NCBI GenBank assembly: GCA_009377795.1
Contig: WHTJ01000015.1
Span: forward strand, 1-62,416
Length of the DNA stretch: 62,416 nucleotides
DNA from: Propionibacteriales bacterium
GTDB lineage: Bacteria > Actinomycetota > Actinomycetes > Propionibacteriales > Nocardioidaceae
Direction of reading: 5' to 3'
Both the position numbers and the translations under genes were made by a program. The notes under the pieces were generated by a model. It was given only the letters and a program-made list of their open reading frames with translations. It was not told the DNA's origin and ran no database searches. Of this stretch, positions 8,914 to 16,881 are shown one piece after another; within the stretch, counting starts at the first letter, position 1; each line of letters starts with the position of its first letter.

Positions 8914-9141
8914 ATGACTGCCACCAGCACCCGCTTCGAAGGTCAGCTCGCGCCCTGTGGGCGCAAGGTGGACGGAGAGCGCTCCCAAAGCGAGGATCTC
9001 CAGGGGCTGATCACGCAGGAGTTCGCCTACGACTGCGGCTGCCGCAGTGGCCGTGAGGAGTACCACGACGGCAGCGTCCACCATCTGATCGTGCACCACA
9101 ACGGCAAGATCCTGGTGGACGAGGAGTTCCGGGGCGAATGA
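8914..9141 (+). CDS. Small cysteine-containing protein ahead of the fumarate reductase genes
   Basis: This 75-aa protein is preceded by a strong AGGAGGTGG seven bases before the ATG, so translation is likely. It ends 7 bases before the flavoprotein gene and is probably part of that operon. The sequence has CGRKVDGER, then [20 protein letters not shown] and a C-terminal [12 protein letters not shown]; the Cys and His residues could bind a metal. I do not recognise the family. A role in assembly or regulation of the enzyme is only an inference from position. Confidence 0.7.
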   Translation: MTATSTRFEGQLAPCGRKVDGERSQSEDLQGLITQEFAYDCGCRSGREEYHDGSVHHLIVHHNGKILVDEEFRGE

Positions 9142-9148
9142 CCGCGCC

Positions 9149-10888
9149 ATGACAGCATCCCATGACGTCCTCCTAATCGGTGGCGGTGGCGCAGGTCTGC
9201 GGGCCGCCATCGCTGTTGCCGAGACCAATCCGGAACTCAGCGTCGCCGTGGTCTCCAAGGTCTATCCCATGCGCAGTCACACCGTCTCCGCCGAGGGCGG
9301 GGCGGCCGGTGTGATCGCCGACGACGACACCCTCGACGAGCACGCGTACGACACCATCTCCGGCTCGGACTGGTTGTGCGACCAGGACGCCGTCGAGGCG
9401 TTCGTCCAGGAGGCGCCGGAGGAGCTGCTTCGGCTGGAGCATTGGGGATGCCCGTGGAGCCGGGAGCCCGACGGCCGGGTCGCCGTGCGCCCGTTCGGCG
9501 GCATGAAGAACATGCGCACGTGGTTCGCCGCGGACAAGACCGGCTTCCACATGCTGCACACGCTGTTCCAGACGTCACTCAAGTACGACGGCGTCAGGCG
9601 GTACGACGAGTGGTTCGTGACGAAGCTGCTCGTGGACGACGGGCGGGTTCACGGCGTGGTCGCGGTCGAGCTGATGTCGGGGCGGATCGAGGCGATCACC
9701 GCGAAAACCGTCATCCTGTGCACCGGCGGGTGCGGGAGGGTCTTCCCCTTCACCACCAACGCCAACATCAAGACCGGCGACGGCATGTCCCTGGCCTACC
9801 GCGCGGGCGCTCCGCTCAAGGACATGGAGTTCGTCCAGTACCACCCGACCGGCCTGCCGTTCACCGGCATCCTCATCACCGAGGCCGCCCGGGCCGAGGG
9901 CGGGTGGCTGCTCAACAAGGACGGCTACCGGTACCTACAGGACTACGACCTCGGCAAGCCCGACCCGCATCCGGTACTCCGCAGCATGGAGCTGGGGCCG
10001 CGCGACCGGTTGTCGCAGGCGTTCGAGCACGAGGTGGAGAAGGGGCGCACGACCGACACGCCGTACGGTCCGATCGTGCACCTCGACCTGCGCCACCTCG
10101 GCGCGAAGGTGATCGACACCAAGCTGCCGTTCGTCCGCGAGCTGTGCCTGCAGTACCAGAACATCGACCCGGTCCAGGAGCTGGTGCCGGTACGTCCCGT
10201 CGTGCACTACATGATGGGCGGGGTCCACACCGACATCGACGGGGCCACGCCGCTCGGGGGTCTGTACGCCGCCGGCGAGGTCGCCTGCGTGAGCATCAAC
10301 GGCGCCAACCGGCTCGGCTCGAACTCCCTTCCGGAGTGCCTGGTGTTCGGTGCGCGGGCCGGCCGGGCGGCTGCGCAGTATGCCGCGGAGGCGGGCGAGC
10401 CGCCGTCCGCCGTACAAGCCCAGGCCGAGGACGAGCGGCGGCGGCTCGAACGGACGCTGGCCGACCGCGCCGGCGGAGGCGAACGGATCTCGACGATCCG
10501 GTCGGAGATGCAGCAGGTGATGGAGGACAGCGCCGGGATCTACCGCTCACAGGACTCCCTCGCGAAGGGCGCCGACCAGCTGGCCCAGCTGCAGGAACGG
10601 TTCCGCGTCGCGGACCTCGACGACCGGAGCCGGACGTTCAACACAGAGCTGACCGCGATGCTCGAGCTGCAGGCCATGCTCGACGTGGCGGAGACGATGG
10701 TCCAGAGCGCGCTCCGCCGTGAGGAGTCGCGCGGGGCCCATCAGCGCACCGACTTCCCCGCTCGCGACGACGCCCGCTTCCTGGCTCATTCGCTCGTCCA
10801 CCGCAACCCCGACGGCTCGTGCCGCGTGGAGTACCTCCCCGTGACGATGACCCGCTGGCCGCCCGGGGAACGGGTCTACGGAAGGTGA
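9149..10888 (+). CDS. frdA: Fumarate reductase/succinate dehydrogenase flavoprotein subunit
   Basis: This 579-aa catalytic subunit interconverts succinate and fumarate at a covalently bound FAD. The dinucleotide motif is [15 protein letters not shown]; the FAD-linking His is in [11 protein letters not shown]; the active-site region shows [25 protein letters not shown], with the catalytic HxxExR-type residues, and [14 protein letters not shown]. The C-terminal helical domain ([10 protein letters not shown] onward) is complete. It is the first large gene of a four-gene operon with overlapping or nearly touching genes, as in the M. tuberculosis frdABCD arrangement. Direction in vivo (reductase or dehydrogenase) is not decided by sequence. 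Confidence 0.93.
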   Translation: MTASHDVLLIGGGGAGLRAAIAVAETNPELSVAVVSKVYPMRSHTVSAEGGAAGVIADDDTLDEHAYDTISGSDWLCDQDAVEAFVQEAPEELLRLEHWGCPWSREPDGRVAVRPFGGMKNMRTWFAADKTGFHMLHTLFQTSLKYDGVRRYDEWFVTKLLVDDGRVHGVVAVELMSGRIEAITAKTVILCTGGCGRVFPFTTNANIKTGDGMSLAYRAGAPLKDMEFVQYHPTGLPFTGILITEAARAEGGWLLNKDGYRYLQDYDLGKPDPHPVLRSMELGPRDRLSQAFEHEVEKGRTTDTPYGPIVHLDLRHLGAKVIDTKLPFVRELCLQYQNIDPVQELVPVRPVVHYMMGGVHTDIDGATPLGGLYAAGEVACVSINGANRLGSNSLPECLVFGARAGRAAAQYAAEAGEPPSAVQAQAEDERRRLERTLADRAGGGERISTIRSEMQQVMEDSAGIYRSQDSLAKGADQLAQLQERFRVADLDDRSRTFNTELTAMLELQAMLDVAETMVQSALRREESRGAHQRTDFPARDDARFLAHSLVHRNPDGSCRVEYLPVTMTRWPPGERVYGR

Positions 10889-10892
10889 ACAC

Positions 10893-11636
10893 ATGGCGGA
10901 TTCGATCACGCTCCAGGTGACTCGCTACCGGCCGGAGGAGGAGTCCGAGCCGACGATCCAGGAGTACGACGTACCGCTGGGCAGGCAGTGGTCGGTCCTC
11001 GACGGGCTCAACTACGTCAAGGACCAGATCGACGGCACGCTGTCCTTCAGGTGGTCGTGCCGGATGGGCATCTGCGGCAGCTGCGGCATGACCGTGAACG
11101 GCGAGCCCAAGCTGACCTGCGGCGCCTTCCTGACCGACTACGCGCCCGGGCCCGTGCGGGTGGAGCCGCTGGCCAACTTCCCGGTGATCCGCGATCTGGT
11201 CGTGGAGATCGGCGACTTCATCCGCAAGCTCCCGAGCGTCCAGCCGTGGATCGTACGGGAGGAGGAGCGACCGGTCTCCGAGGGCGAGTACCTCCAGACT
11301 CCGGAGGAGCTGGACGACTACCAGCAGTACAGCATGTGCATCAACTGCATGCTCTGTTACGCCGCCTGCCCGGTCTACGGCCTCGACCCCGAGTTCATGG
11401 GCCCGGCCGCGATCGCGCTGGCCCAGCGCTACAACCTCGACTCGCGGGACGAGGGCTCGCGGGAACGGCTCGACGTACTCATCGAGCACGAGGGCATCTG
11501 GGGCTGCACCTTCGTCGGCGAGTGCACGGCCGTGTGCCCGAAGGGCGTCGACCCCGCCGGAGCCATTCAGCGCTACAAGCTCACGGCGGCGACGGAGACG
11601 CTCAAGTCGTTCCTCCTGCCGCGAGGCGCCCGATGA
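10893..11636 (+). CDS. frdB: Fumarate reductase/succinate dehydrogenase iron-sulfur subunit
   Basis: The 247-aa subunit passes electrons between FAD and the quinone site. It has the [2Fe-2S] cysteines in [11 protein letters not shown] and the following LTCGAFL, the [4Fe-4S] motif [15 protein letters not shown] and the [3Fe-4S]-type cysteines in [17 protein letters not shown]. The start is an ATG four bases after the frdA stop, and its end overlaps frdC by 4 bases (ATGA). Length is normal for the family. Confidence 0.93.
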   Translation: MADSITLQVTRYRPEEESEPTIQEYDVPLGRQWSVLDGLNYVKDQIDGTLSFRWSCRMGICGSCGMTVNGEPKLTCGAFLTDYAPGPVRVEPLANFPVIRDLVVEIGDFIRKLPSVQPWIVREEERPVSEGEYLQTPEELDDYQQYSMCINCMLCYAACPVYGLDPEFMGPAAIALAQRYNLDSRDEGSRERLDVLIEHEGIWGCTFVGECTAVCPKGVDPAGAIQRYKLTAATETLKSFLLPRGAR

Positions 11637-12052
11637 GCGGGCATCCGGCCTACACCGAGTTCCATCCCCGTTGGTACCGCCGCCAGATGTCGACCTGGTG
11701 GTGGCTCGGCAAGCGGGCGTACCTGGTCTTCATCCTCCGCGAACTGTCCAGCGTCTTCGTCGCGTGGTTCGTCGTGTTCGGGCTGCTCATGCTGCGGGCG
11801 GTGGGCCAGGGCGACGGTCAGTACCAGCGGTTCCTGGACTGGGCGGCCAGCCCGTGGGTGGTGGTCGTCAACGTCGTCGCGTTGCTGTTCGTGCTGCTGC
11901 ACGCGATCACGTGGTTCAACCTGGCACCGAAGGCGATGGTGGTCCGGCTGCGCGGCCAGCGCGTGCCGGGTTCCTTGGTGGCGGCGTCGCAGTACGCCGG
12001 CTGGGTGGTCCTGTCGGCATTCGTCATCTGGCTGCTGGTGGGTGCGGGATGA
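11633..12052 (+). CDS. frdC: Fumarate reductase membrane anchor subunit C
   Basis: The 139-aa protein has three membrane helices: [20 protein letters not shown] region, [20 protein letters not shown] and [16 protein letters not shown]. The first loop [20 protein letters not shown] is typical of FrdC. With FrdD it holds the catalytic subunits at the membrane and forms the quinone site. The small size and the separate C and D proteins fit the heme-free type D anchor of FrdABCD enzymes. ATGA overlaps couple it to both neighbours. Confidence 0.9.
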   Translation: MSGHPAYTEFHPRWYRRQMSTWWWLGKRAYLVFILRELSSVFVAWFVVFGLLMLRAVGQGDGQYQRFLDWAASPWVVVVNVVALLFVLLHAITWFNLAPKAMVVRLRGQRVPGSLVAASQYAGWVVLSAFVIWLLVGAG

Positions 12053-12402
12053 CCCGGCGGACCGTCGAGCCGATTCTCTGGCTGTTGTTCAGCAGCGGCG
12101 GTGTCATGGCCGCGCTTTTCGTTCCGGTGCTGCTGTTTCTCTTCGGCCTGGCGTTTCCACTGGGCTGGATCACGCCGCCGGACCACGACCATCTGCAGGC
12201 CGTCGCGAGCCATCCGCTCACGATCATCGTCGTATTCGTCGTGTTCGTACTGTGCCTGTTCCACGCGGCCCACCGCTTTCGCTACACGCTGTACGACGGG
12301 CTGCAGATCAAGCACCTGAAGGAGCTGGTCGCGGTGCTGTGCTACGGCGGCGCGATCGTCGGGTCCGCGCTTTCGGCGTACGTGCTGTTGACGGTGGCGT
12401 AG
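12049..12402 (+). CDS. frdD: Fumarate reductase membrane anchor subunit D
   Basis: This 117-aa protein has three hydrophobic helices: ILWLLFSSGGVMAALFVPVL, LTIIVVFVVFVLCLFHAAHR and AVLCYGGAIVGSALSAYVLL. FrdD signatures are PILWLLFSSGG and the AAHRFRYTLYDGLQ loop. It pairs with FrdC in the membrane. It overlaps frdC by 4 bases and ends directly against the convergent glycosidase gene, with no room for a terminator hairpin between them. Confidence 0.9.
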   Translation: MTRRTVEPILWLLFSSGGVMAALFVPVLLFLFGLAFPLGWITPPDHDHLQAVASHPLTIIVVFVVFVLCLFHAAHRFRYTLYDGLQIKHLKELVAVLCYGGAIVGSALSAYVLLTVA

Positions 12403-13866
12403 TCAGCGTCCGGCCAGGATGTCCGCGGCCACTTCGACGTGCACGGCACCCGCAGCGTGTACGGCGACGTACGTCGTACCCGCCGGGAGCAGCCGCGCGT
12501 CCGCGAGCAGGCCGGTGAGCACGACGACGGCGTCCGGCCGCAGCTCCAGGGCCCGCCGTACGCATCGGCGGCTGTCCTCGCCGGTGACCAGATCGCGCAC
12601 CGTCAGCACGACCGGGCCGGACTGCTTGGACAGCCGGTCCTCGAGCAACCCGGCATCGCCGTCGACCGGCGCCCGCTCCGCATCCGGCAACGAGCCCCGC
12701 AGCGCTGCGGCCAGATCGGCGCCCGTACCGCCGACCCCGGTGGACACCGGGGCGCTGATCTCGAGCACCAGTGCCGGGGCGCTCAACGGCAGCCGGGTGC
12801 CCGGGTCGTGCACCACCGCGGCCCGGCGTACGACGTCGTAGAGATCGACGTCCACGGGCGCGGGCGCGCCCGCCCTGCGCGCGCGTCTCGTCCAGGTCGC
12901 GACCTCACCGACCCGGGCGACCGCCTCCTCCAGCCGGGCGACGGGCAGCCGCCCGGAGGCGACCGCCTGCTCCAGCCCGGCCGCCGCCGCGTACCCCGGC
13001 TCCTCTCGCAGCCCGGTGCACAGCAGGTCGGCACCCGCCCGCATCGCCTGCACCGCTCCCTCGCCGACCCCGACCGTCTCCGACACCGCGGCCATCTCCA
13101 GCGCGTCGGACACCGCCACGCCGGCGAAGCCCAGGTCGCGCCGGAGCACACCGGTCAGCACGGCGGGCGACAGCGTGGCGATCTGCCGGTCCAACGCCGG
13201 TACTACGACGTGCGCCGTCATCACCAGCGGCGCGCGGGCGGCGAACGCCGCCCGGAACGGCGGCAGGTCGACCGCCTCCCAGCGGGATCGGTCGTGGTCG
13301 ACCACCGGCACGCCGACATGGGAGTCCACCCTGGTGTCGCCGTGCCCCGGGAAGTGCTTCACGCAGGCCGCGACGCCGCCGTCCCTCAGGCCCGAGACGT
13401 AGGCCGCCACGTGCCGCGCGACGAGAGCCGGGTCGTCGCCGAACGCGCGCGCCCCGATCACCGGGTTCTCCGGCGCGATGTTCACGTCGGCCACCGGGGC
13501 CAGGGCCACGTCGATCCCGAGCGCGCGCAGCCGATCGGCACACACCCGCGCCACCCGGCGCGTGGTCTCCGGCTCGTCCAGGTGTCCGAGCGCCGCCTGC
13601 CCGGGCAACGTCGATCCGCCGCGCGCCTCGAGCCGGGTGACCTGCCCGCCCTCCTCGTCGATGGCGACCAGCAGCTCCGGCGACTCCGCCCGCATCGCCC
13701 CGGTCAGGGCGGCCAGTTGCTCCGGGCTCTCGTGGTTGCGGGCGAACAGGCAGACCCCGGCCAGGCCGTCGGCCACCCAGCGCCGCAACCAGTCCGGCGC
13801 GGTCGTACCGGCGAAACCCACCAGCAGGGTCCCGGACACCAGCCTCCGGATCAGCGGGTCGGTCAT
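12403..13866 (-). CDS. Family 3 glycoside hydrolase (NagZ-like beta-N-acetylhexosaminidase)
   Basis: The 487-aa protein begins with a GH3 TIM barrel. The motif KHFPGHGDTRVDSHVGVP holds the His that serves as acid/base in NagZ-type enzymes, and VSDALEMAAV holds the nucleophile Asp. EEGGQVTRL is also family typical. A second domain (about residues 330-487) resembles the GH3 C-terminal alpha/beta domain. No signal peptide is seen, so it is cytoplasmic. It probably releases terminal N-acetylglucosamine from sugars imported by the transporter that is now decayed directly upstream. The ATG at 13866 starts the fold; the longer frame upstream is pseudogene debris. Confidence 0.88.
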   Translation of the reverse strand: MTDPLIRRLVSGTLLVGFAGTTAPDWLRRWVADGLAGVCLFARNHESPEQLAALTGAMRAESPELLVAIDEEGGQVTRLEARGGSTLPGQAALGHLDEPETTRRVARVCADRLRALGIDVALAPVADVNIAPENPVIGARAFGDDPALVARHVAAYVSGLRDGGVAACVKHFPGHGDTRVDSHVGVPVVDHDRSRWEAVDLPPFRAAFAARAPLVMTAHVVVPALDRQIATLSPAVLTGVLRRDLGFAGVAVSDALEMAAVSETVGVGEGAVQAMRAGADLLCTGLREEPGYAAAAGLEQAVASGRLPVARLEEAVARVGEVATWTRRARRAGAPAPVDVDLYDVVRRAAVVHDPGTRLPLSAPALVLEISAPVSTGVGGTGADLAAALRGSLPDAERAPVDGDAGLLEDRLSKQSGPVVLTVRDLVTGEDSRRCVRRALELRPDAVVVLTGLLADARLLPAGTTYVAVHAAGAVHVEVAADILAGR

Positions 13867-13870
13867 CCGG

Positions 13871-14166
13871 CTACCCCTTGATCTCGCGCTGCACGAGGCC
13901 GGACGCCGGCCCGCCGCAGCCGTCCACCATCGCGGCCTCCTCCAGCTCGGTGGGTATGGCGTCGTGGAACCCCTTGAACATCCAGATCGCGAACGTAGCG
14001 CGACGTGATGGAGGTGATCACCAGGCCGGCCAGCGTGTCGTACAGCTCGAAGTACCGGCGGCCACGGCACGAGTGGGTCCCGGCGCCGCAGACCCCCCCT
14101 CCGCCTGCGGCGCCGGGTCCCGGCTACCCGCTCCGAGGCGTCACCGGTGAGGATCTGCTGCACCAT
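13871..14166 (-). pseudogene. Remnants of a sugar ABC transporter (binding protein and MalG-type permease)
   Basis: On the minus strand, frame pieces read [14 protein letters not shown] then [13 protein letters not shown], the EAA loop of carbohydrate ABC permeases that contacts the ATPase, and then a short end GLVQREIKG with a stop at 13871, like the normal end of such permeases. The segment between is deleted. A piece of an earlier helix ([13 protein letters not shown]) sits in another frame. Further upstream QQILTGDASE resembles the end of a sugar-binding protein. So two transporter genes have been reduced to under 300 bases by deletions and frameshifts. Confidence 0.7.
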
Positions 14167-14208
14167 GGGCCGGGATCAGGAGCTCACCCTCGACCGAGAT
14201 CCAGCAAA

Positions 14209-14217
14209 TAGACCAGT
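14209..14217 (-). promoter_or_regulatory. Half site resembling a DasR-type GntR operator
   Basis: ACTGGTCTA on the minus strand equals the left half of the DasR-type operator ACTGGTCTAGACCAGT. It lies between the decayed transporter and the GntR gene. The right half is not conserved. Confidence 0.35.
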
Positions 14218-14297
14218 GGTAACTGTGACACGCACCACCGGACCTGTCAACGGATGGCTGCGGATCGTGACCGCCTCGACGGCCCGCGCACGGTTCT

Positions 14298-14312
14298 TAG
14301 ACCTTTGGTCCA
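14298..14312 (+). promoter_or_regulatory. Putative GntR operator (GACC-TTT-GGTC)
   Basis: TAGACCTTTGGTCCA contains the inverted repeat GACC/GGTC with three bases between. It is 23 bases ahead of the GTG of the GntR gene, a good place for autoregulation. The half sites are the same as in DasR/NagR operators but in the opposite order of arms. Confidence 0.4.
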
Positions 14313-14334
14313 GGCCTGTGGAAGGATCACGAAC

Positions 14335-15087
14335 GTGTCCACCAGCAAGTTCGCCTTCGTGCGCGACGCCCTGCTCGAGCGCATCGACGCCATGTCCCCC
14401 GGCGAGCCGATGCCGGCCGAGCGCAGCCTCGCGGTCGAGCTGAAGGTGTCCCGCATGACGCTGCGACGGGCGCTCGACGACCTGGTCCGGCATGGCGTCG
14501 TCGTACGCCGGCACGGGCTGGGCACCTTCGTGGCGCCGGCGAAGGTCAACCCGTCGCTGGCAATCACGTCGTTCACCGACGACATGCTCCGCCGCGGGAT
14601 GCGACCGAGCGCACACATCCTGGCGGACGAGGTCGTGCTCGCCGGAGCCCGGCTTGGACGCCGGCTGCAGGTCTCGCCTGGGGAGCGGCTGCTCCGGGTG
14701 ACCCAGCTGCGCCTGGCCGACGATCTCCCGATGGCCATCGAGGTGCTCGCGACGCCGATCGCGGTGGTACCCGGACTCACCGGCAAGGACCTGGAGAACA
14801 CCTCGTTCTACGACCTGCTGCAACGGCACTACGGCATCGTCGTGACCGGCGGCCGGCAGACCATCGAGCCCACGGTGACCGACGAGGACGAGTCGCGGCA
14901 TCTCGGCGTACCCCTGCACTCGCCCGCATTTCTCTTCGAACGAACCTCGCACGACCCGTCCGGCCGCGTGGTGGAGTTCGTGCGCTCGGTCTACCGGGGT
15001 GATCGCTACCAGATCGTCACCGACCTCTCGCACCCGGACACCGTGGTGGACGCCTCCGACCCCGACCCGGGTCTGGCCACCACATGA
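14335..15087 (+). CDS. GntR-family regulator with UTRA domain
   Basis: The 250-aa repressor-type protein has an N-terminal winged helix (PAERSLAVELKVSRMTLRRALDDLVRHGVVV, then HGLGTFVAP) and a C-terminal UTRA effector domain (from ITSFTDDMLRRGMRP to YRGDRYQIVTDL), the HutC/NagR subfamily that senses sugar phosphates or similar ligands. GGAAGG lies 8 bases before the GTG at 14335. It is divergent from the decayed transporter and the GH3 gene, so it most likely controls amino-sugar uptake and hydrolysis; the loss of the transporter leaves the glycosidase as its obvious remaining target. Confidence 0.88.
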   Translation: MSTSKFAFVRDALLERIDAMSPGEPMPAERSLAVELKVSRMTLRRALDDLVRHGVVVRRHGLGTFVAPAKVNPSLAITSFTDDMLRRGMRPSAHILADEVVLAGARLGRRLQVSPGERLLRVTQLRLADDLPMAIEVLATPIAVVPGLTGKDLENTSFYDLLQRHYGIVVTGGRQTIEPTVTDEDESRHLGVPLHSPAFLFERTSHDPSGRVVEFVRSVYRGDRYQIVTDLSHPDTVVDASDPDPGLATT

Positions 15088-15142
15088 CCCGCATCCTGAC
15101 CCTGAACGTCGGCGGCCCGGCACCACGGCGAGCCCGGCCCGG

Positions 15143-15571
15143 TCACCGGGCCGGGCGCCGGCTTCGGCCGTCGGACCGGCGACCGCGCAGCCCGACGTCG
15201 AGCGCCGCGACCGACACCACGACCGCCGCGAACACGAGCCATCCCGCGGTGTAGTCGCGGTCCAGGAGCGTGGGGTCGCCGGACTTCTCGCCGAAGCGGC
15301 CCAGAACCGGCACCGCCATCAGCGTCAGCGAACCCAGCACGACCGCGACCCCCATCACCGCGGTCCGGGCTCGCCGCGGGACCAGCCGGGCCGCCAGTAC
15401 TCCGGACACCACCACGATCGGGGCCAGGACCCCGTCGTGCAGGACCGGACCGGCCACGAACCAGACCCCCAGCTCGCGCAGCCGCTCGGCGTCGAAGTCC
15501 GCCAGCAGCCAGCCGCCGTACGACGCGGCCGCGAGACCCGCGATCCCGAGCAGGACGCGCGTGAACGTCAT
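15143..15571 (-). CDS. Small integral membrane protein coupled to the molybdopterin oxidoreductase
   Basis: The 142-aa product has four predicted membrane helices (VLLGIAGLAAASYGGWLL, VLAPIVVVSGVLAARLV, TAVMGVAVVLGSLTLMAVPVL, AGWLVFAAVVVSVAALDVGL) and an Arg-rich C-terminus. Its ATG at 15571 overlaps the stop of the oxidoreductase by 4 bases (ATGA), so the two are made together. It may be a partner or anchor in the same redox complex. I do not recognise a named family. Confidence 0.75.
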   Translation of the reverse strand: MTFTRVLLGIAGLAAASYGGWLLADFDAERLRELGVWFVAGPVLHDGVLAPIVVVSGVLAARLVPRRARTAVMGVAVVLGSLTLMAVPVLGRFGEKSGDPTLLDRDYTAGWLVFAAVVVSVAALDVGLRGRRSDGRSRRPAR

Positions 15572-16719
15572 CCCACGACCTCCAGCCGCTTCACCCATTT
15601 GGTCTGTGTGACGCCCGGACGGCCGGGCGCGATGATCCGGCACGGATAGCCGTGGTCCTCGCTCAGCGGCTCGCCGTCGAGTCCCAGGGCGAGCAGCGTC
15701 AGCGGGTCGGCGGCGAACTGCGGAGGCAGGTCGAAGCGCCGCCGGCCCCGTTGCAGCGAACGCACCTTCACCCGCGAGTCCGGCGGCGCACCCACCAGCG
15801 CCAGCAGGTCCCGCACCCGCACACCGGACCAGCGGCCGACCGCGCTCCATCCCTCGACGCACGCGATCGGCAGGTCGGCCTCGTGCTGCCGCATCCGCTC
15901 CAGATCGCGCCGGCTCAGCTCGACTCGGCGTGCCGGTCCGTCGACGACCAGCCGGAAGGACGGGTCGTCGATCTGCTTCCGCACCCCGGCCGCGGCGGCG
16001 GTCCCGTTGATCGGCACGCCCTGCGGCCCGTCGCCGGTTCGCACGGCGAAGACCGACACCCGGCTCAGCCACGGCACCGTCGACCCGGCGGCGGCGACCA
16101 CGGCGGTCCCGGCCGCGATCCAGGTGGCCCGCAGCAGGTTCCGCCGGCTGATCGCGGGCGCGGACCCGGCCGCCGGGCTTCCGGTGCGGGGCTCCGCCGC
16201 GTCGACGTCCGAGCCGAGCGCGGAACGTACGACCGGCAGCTTCACCGCGACGTGTAGAGCGAGCGCGCCGGTCGCGACCCACCCGACGGCGTAATGGCTG
16301 GGACGGAAGCCGAACGACCACGGGTACCACTGCGTGACGTTGGCCAGCCCGGTCGCGAGCTCGAAGATCGCGCTCGTGATCAGCGCCAGGATCGACACCC
16401 GCTCCAGCAGGTGCACCGTGGTCGCCCGCAGCCGGCGCACGTCCGGCCGGGCGAACAGCCTGGGATAGACACTCCACAGTTTGACCAGCAGCAGCGGGAC
16501 GCACGCCGTCCCCACCAGCACGTGCACGCTCTGGGTCACCCGGTAGAGCGACACCGGCCGGGTCGGCAACCAGGTCGCCCCGGTCGACTCCTGGGCGTAG
16601 TGGCTGAAGACCCCGGTGACGAACGCGATCCAGAAACAGAGCCCCAGCCACACCCCGACCCGGGCGGTCACCTGAGCACCACGCAGACGGCTCCTGAAGT
16701 CCTTCTCGCGTGGAAGCAT
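15568..16719 (-). CDS. Membrane molybdopterin-dependent oxidoreductase with cytochrome b561-like N-terminus
   Basis: The 383-aa protein has two parts. Residues 1-160 hold four helices with conserved histidines (FSHYAQ, VTQSVHVLVG, PSHYAVGW, ALHVAVKL), suggesting a heme b membrane domain. After an RRNLL segment and a hydrophobic stretch comes a sulfite-oxidase-type molybdopterin domain (about 240-383) with the molybdenum-binding Cys in LPIACVEGWSAVGRWSGV and EPLSEDHGYPCRIIAPGRPG. The oxidase domain would face outside. The substrate is unknown. I chose the ATG at 16719. The regulatory motif at 16812-16832 lies upstream, shared with the two-component operon. Confidence 0.85.
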   Translation of the reverse strand: MLPREKDFRSRLRGAQVTARVGVWLGLCFWIAFVTGVFSHYAQESTGATWLPTRPVSLYRVTQSVHVLVGTACVPLLLVKLWSVYPRLFARPDVRRLRATTVHLLERVSILALITSAIFELATGLANVTQWYPWSFGFRPSHYAVGWVATGALALHVAVKLPVVRSALGSDVDAAEPRTGSPAAGSAPAISRRNLLRATWIAAGTAVVAAAGSTVPWLSRVSVFAVRTGDGPQGVPINGTAAAAGVRKQIDDPSFRLVVDGPARRVELSRRDLERMRQHEADLPIACVEGWSAVGRWSGVRVRDLLALVGAPPDSRVKVRSLQRGRRRFDLPPQFAADPLTLLALGLDGEPLSEDHGYPCRIIAPGRPGVTQTKWVKRLEVVG

Positions 16720-16811
16720 CCGGATCACGGCGAACCGCCCGTGCCGTCGTACCTCGGGGTCACGCCGACGAGCGTAGGCAGCCGAGTGCCCGGCAAGGAC
16801 GTCTCGCGCAG

Positions 16812-16832
16812 TTACGGAATTCTGACGTTCGC
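16812..16832 (-). promoter_or_regulatory. Putative response-regulator operator (site 2)
   Basis: The site (TTAC-n2-AAT-n-CTGACGTTCGC on the plus strand) matches the site at 2919-2939 at 18 of 21 positions. It sits between the divergent oxidoreductase (start 16719) and membrane protein (start 16882), so it could control both. Confidence 0.5.
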
Positions 16833-16881
16833 TCGGAGCCGGCGCGATCCCGCCGGACCGGCCGGGACCGACTTCTAGCGT

